Assembly: GCA_935421135.1 (NCBI GenBank)
Contig: OW285187.1
Coordinates: forward strand, 30,505,818 to 30,569,817
Length of the DNA: 64,000 nt
Direction of reading: 5' to 3'
Source of the DNA: Bugulina stolonifera
Lineage: Eukaryota; Bryozoa; Gymnolaemata; Cheilostomatida; Bugulidae
Positions within the stretch are counted from its first letter, which is position 1, and each line of letters begins with the position of its first letter. Below, one piece after another: positions 61,610 through 64,000 of the stretch. The notes beneath the pieces were generated by a model. That model saw nothing but the letters and a program-made list of their open reading frames with translations, was not told the origin of the DNA and did not search any database. Made by a program: the position numbers and the translations under genes.

Positions 61610-63998
61610 TGGCTGCAAGTATCATAGTGGGATTACGTTATGTCATGATTATTGCACTGAACTAAATCGGACAAAGAGCATTGGGGCTTTAACACATACA
61701 GATACACATGGTGTCCTATCCGGTTTTTATATATATTATTATTATAGATCCGTGAAGGAAACTGTTGTGGTAGACACTGGCTGTGGCAGAAATCGACGCG
61801 AGTTCAGCTCTGGCTGAAGCTCTAGTTGTCACAGTCTTACTTTCTAGCTCATAGTCCGGTAAATCGATTTACATTAACATTACAATTAGAATTAGATCAG
61901 CAGAAGCATATAAAATATAGGCTTGCTATGCAATGCCCGAGAAGACGGTTTTGCACGATAATTTAATAAGTGCCCTTTAGCAAAAGAGCACCCAGTTGAC
62001 TGTATAAGAAAAATACATCAAAATGCCTAAACAGAGTGTGAATACTAAATACCTGCTTCTATTTATCTATGGTACCAGACCAGAATCAAAGCTACTAGAT
62101 ACCGCTTGTAAAGTTCCTATGCTAGAGCAAATAAAATTTCTACTCCTATTAACTACTTTGTTTACAAGCCCAACCATCTAATGATCTACCACAATATGAA
62201 TAGCAGTGATTCAGAGTCATGACTGCAATATGCCTTGTTCCCCACATTATTTCCAACATCCTATATGATATCACACTGCTGCAATATGTGCAGCTTTTGT
62301 CTATATCTTACCATGTTTGGGCATATATTTTTTATCTTATGAATCATAATAATTTTAGGTCCACATTATCTTAGTAAGACATCAATTCATTCATTTACAG
62401 TTTGCAGAACCAGCAACATGTAATTCTGGATCTGCTTTTCACTAATATTTTACTATTCTATAATCTTATCAACAATATATTATATATCTTCAGCAGTTAT
62501 ATTATTCCAAATTAAAGCCTAACTGTATACTCTGGAAGGCACCATAAGGTATGAGTTATCACATTATTATATTTTATGGCATTTGCTTGTTGTATCAATT
62601 ATTACTATAACTACGAATTTCAATTTGACAGTGTAATTTCTTTAGTTTAATTTACATGTACTGTTTAATTCTTTAATTACTGTAACAAATATTTAGCCAT
62701 GTCATGTTATATTTTAGTTTCACGGTGGTGATGGTTACTAAATAAAACAATATCTACAGTAATAATATCATCATCAGTTGAACTATAAGTACCAAACCAG
62801 AGGTGCAGTTATACCGCTCTAGTTACTTTGTCAGTATCGGGTATGCTGCATAGAGGTAGGATGCTGTAATGGTGTTGGGAATTCAGCTTCACCTTGACCT
62901 TAGTAAAAACAGCTAGCCTGCGAATCAAACATCATGAAATAAGCAGTTCTATTGGCCCGCTGAATATGGTCAAGAGCAAACAACTCCGTGCACGGTATGC
63001 GGTAAGTCGTGAAGCTGGGCACTCATGATTAGAGGTTATCCTCTCTCAACGTCTCTTTGCCCTGTGGTTTTTGATAACGAGATTGAGAGCTAAGCGTAGG
63101 TCATAGAGGTAACACCCCAGGGGAGATAACTCTATGGCGTAGGTTATCCCATAGAGATAACTCTGTGTAGACCTGCCAACTCTCACGCATTGAGCGTGAG
63201 ATTCAAGCAATTGCCCCATAGCTCAAGCTCTCACTCCCTTCTCACTCATTTGCCCCATCAGAGCAATAAAAAATTATTTTTTTGCCCCATTACAAAGTAA
63301 TAAAAAATGTTGTTTTTGCCTCATTTTGCTCTACTTGCATGCTTTCCTCAAGCCACAAAACTCATACAAACAAAGGGTACACAGTTCAGTTTATTGACAT
63401 TGCCACACTAGCCATTATTTCATTCATATGGTGCATCAATTTATATGTTGGGATACAGAGATGCCCCTTACTAACTAGGATCCTATCACAACACTTAGGC
63501 ACCTACCATAATGATAATCTGAATTCAACTATAGTACTGAATGATAATCATAAGAAACTAAAGTATAGCCTACTCATTAAGACATTATTTTATAATATCA
63601 GTTGTATGGGTGACCTAAGCCTAACTACACACGTAGTACCTGCATTACTAGATCTGTACAGTGATAGTGAGATAGAATGGAATGGTGAGAAGTATTAGTA
63701 ATGTATATCAAATTTTAATTTAATAAAAACGACTTATATTATTCTAACAATCAAATCGCCAGAGTTCCTGAGTAGATTGGCTCTGGGCAGACTATTTTGT
63801 ATCGCTAAATTGGATATACATGTAGTTAATCTAATTGTTACACATTGAAGTTTCTTTGTATAGATGTGGGAAGACCCTGAATTATACAGAGGAATAAATG
63901 AATGGCTGAATGCATTAGAAAATGCTACCACCATACTTTATTTGAGAATTTTAAAAACAAGTCGTGTAACTCAATAATCAGGTTTTGGGTAAGGATGG
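61610..63998. other. right-end intergenic region, no certain gene
   Basis: No splice-consistent gene was found. Repetitive-looking text occurs at 63100-63250: two gagataactct words near 63120-63165, then cctgccaactctcacgcatt followed by a reverse partner aatgcg-like stretch. A weak exon candidate is 63862-63972 (ATG after tatag; starts M-W-E-D-P-E-L-Y), possibly the left edge of a gene beyond the window. Confidence 0.35.
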
Positions 63999-64000
63999 GC

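Noticed and set aside
63282..63698. 138-codon ORF on +
   Set aside because: No recognisable family; composition follows AT-rich background. Part of it could be an exon of an unseen gene but nothing supports the full ORF.

Overview
The window is from a metazoan nuclear genome that is AT-rich and intron-dense. Genes have many short exons, GT-AG introns of mostly 100-1200 bp, and intergenic DNA packed with small inverted-repeat elements and broken non-LTR retrotransposons. The gene set (bHLH factor, Staufen, RNPS1, BLTP3/UHRF1BP1-like, anamorsin, TPP carrier, RPN13) is typical of animals. A non-bilaterian animal, most likely a sponge, is my inference; no single sequence proves it.

Layout: (1) 0.3-1.3 kb, a two-exon bHLH gene on +. 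(2) 3.0-6.0 kb, an eight-exon ABHD1/3-type alpha/beta hydrolase on -. (3) 6.7-9.4 kb, two degenerate non-LTR retrotransposon copies. (4) 11.1-12.9 kb, ADRM1/RPN13 on +, ending tail-to-tail (185 bp between stops) with (5) Staufen on -, 13 exons, 13.1-18.3 kb. (6) 18.3-23.5 kb, no gene, with two complete small transposons. (7) 23.5-26.0 kb, RNPS1 on +. (8) 27.5-31.3 kb, a three-finger CCCH protein on +. (9) 31.7-32.1 kb, a GC-rich small element. (10) 32.6-34.2 kb, a secreted protein on + with a predicted mature N-terminal His and a BIM1/X325 LPMO-like signature. (11) 34.7-49.9 kb, a 25-exon BLTP3 (UHRF1BP1/SHIP164-type) lipid-transfer protein on -. (12) 50.5-52.9 kb, a SINE-like unit, nested inverted repeats and a LINE 3' fragment. 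(13) 53.4-55.8 kb, CIAPIN1/anamorsin on +, tail-to-tail with (14) an SLC25A19-type mitochondrial TPP carrier on - (56.0-58.6 kb). (15) 59-64 kb, no certain gene, with a complete 1.06-kb hAT-like element.

The exon models were assembled by hand. For each multi-exon gene, reading phase was carried across every junction and closes on a stop codon with a total divisible by three; this is the main support for the coordinates. The genes do not form one pathway. Loose themes are RNA handling (Staufen, RNPS1, CCCH protein), membrane lipid or metabolite transport (BLTP3, SLC25A19, ABHD3-like), Fe-S assembly (CIAPIN1) and the proteasome (ADRM1).

Most unusual content: the small secreted His-brace candidate at 32.6-34.2 kb; two hAT-like elements with perfect 8-bp target duplications and interiors full of ACTTG pentamers; a 24-bp minisatellite abutting the last splice acceptor of BLTP3; and an inverted-repeat/LINE chimera at 51.1-52.9 kb.
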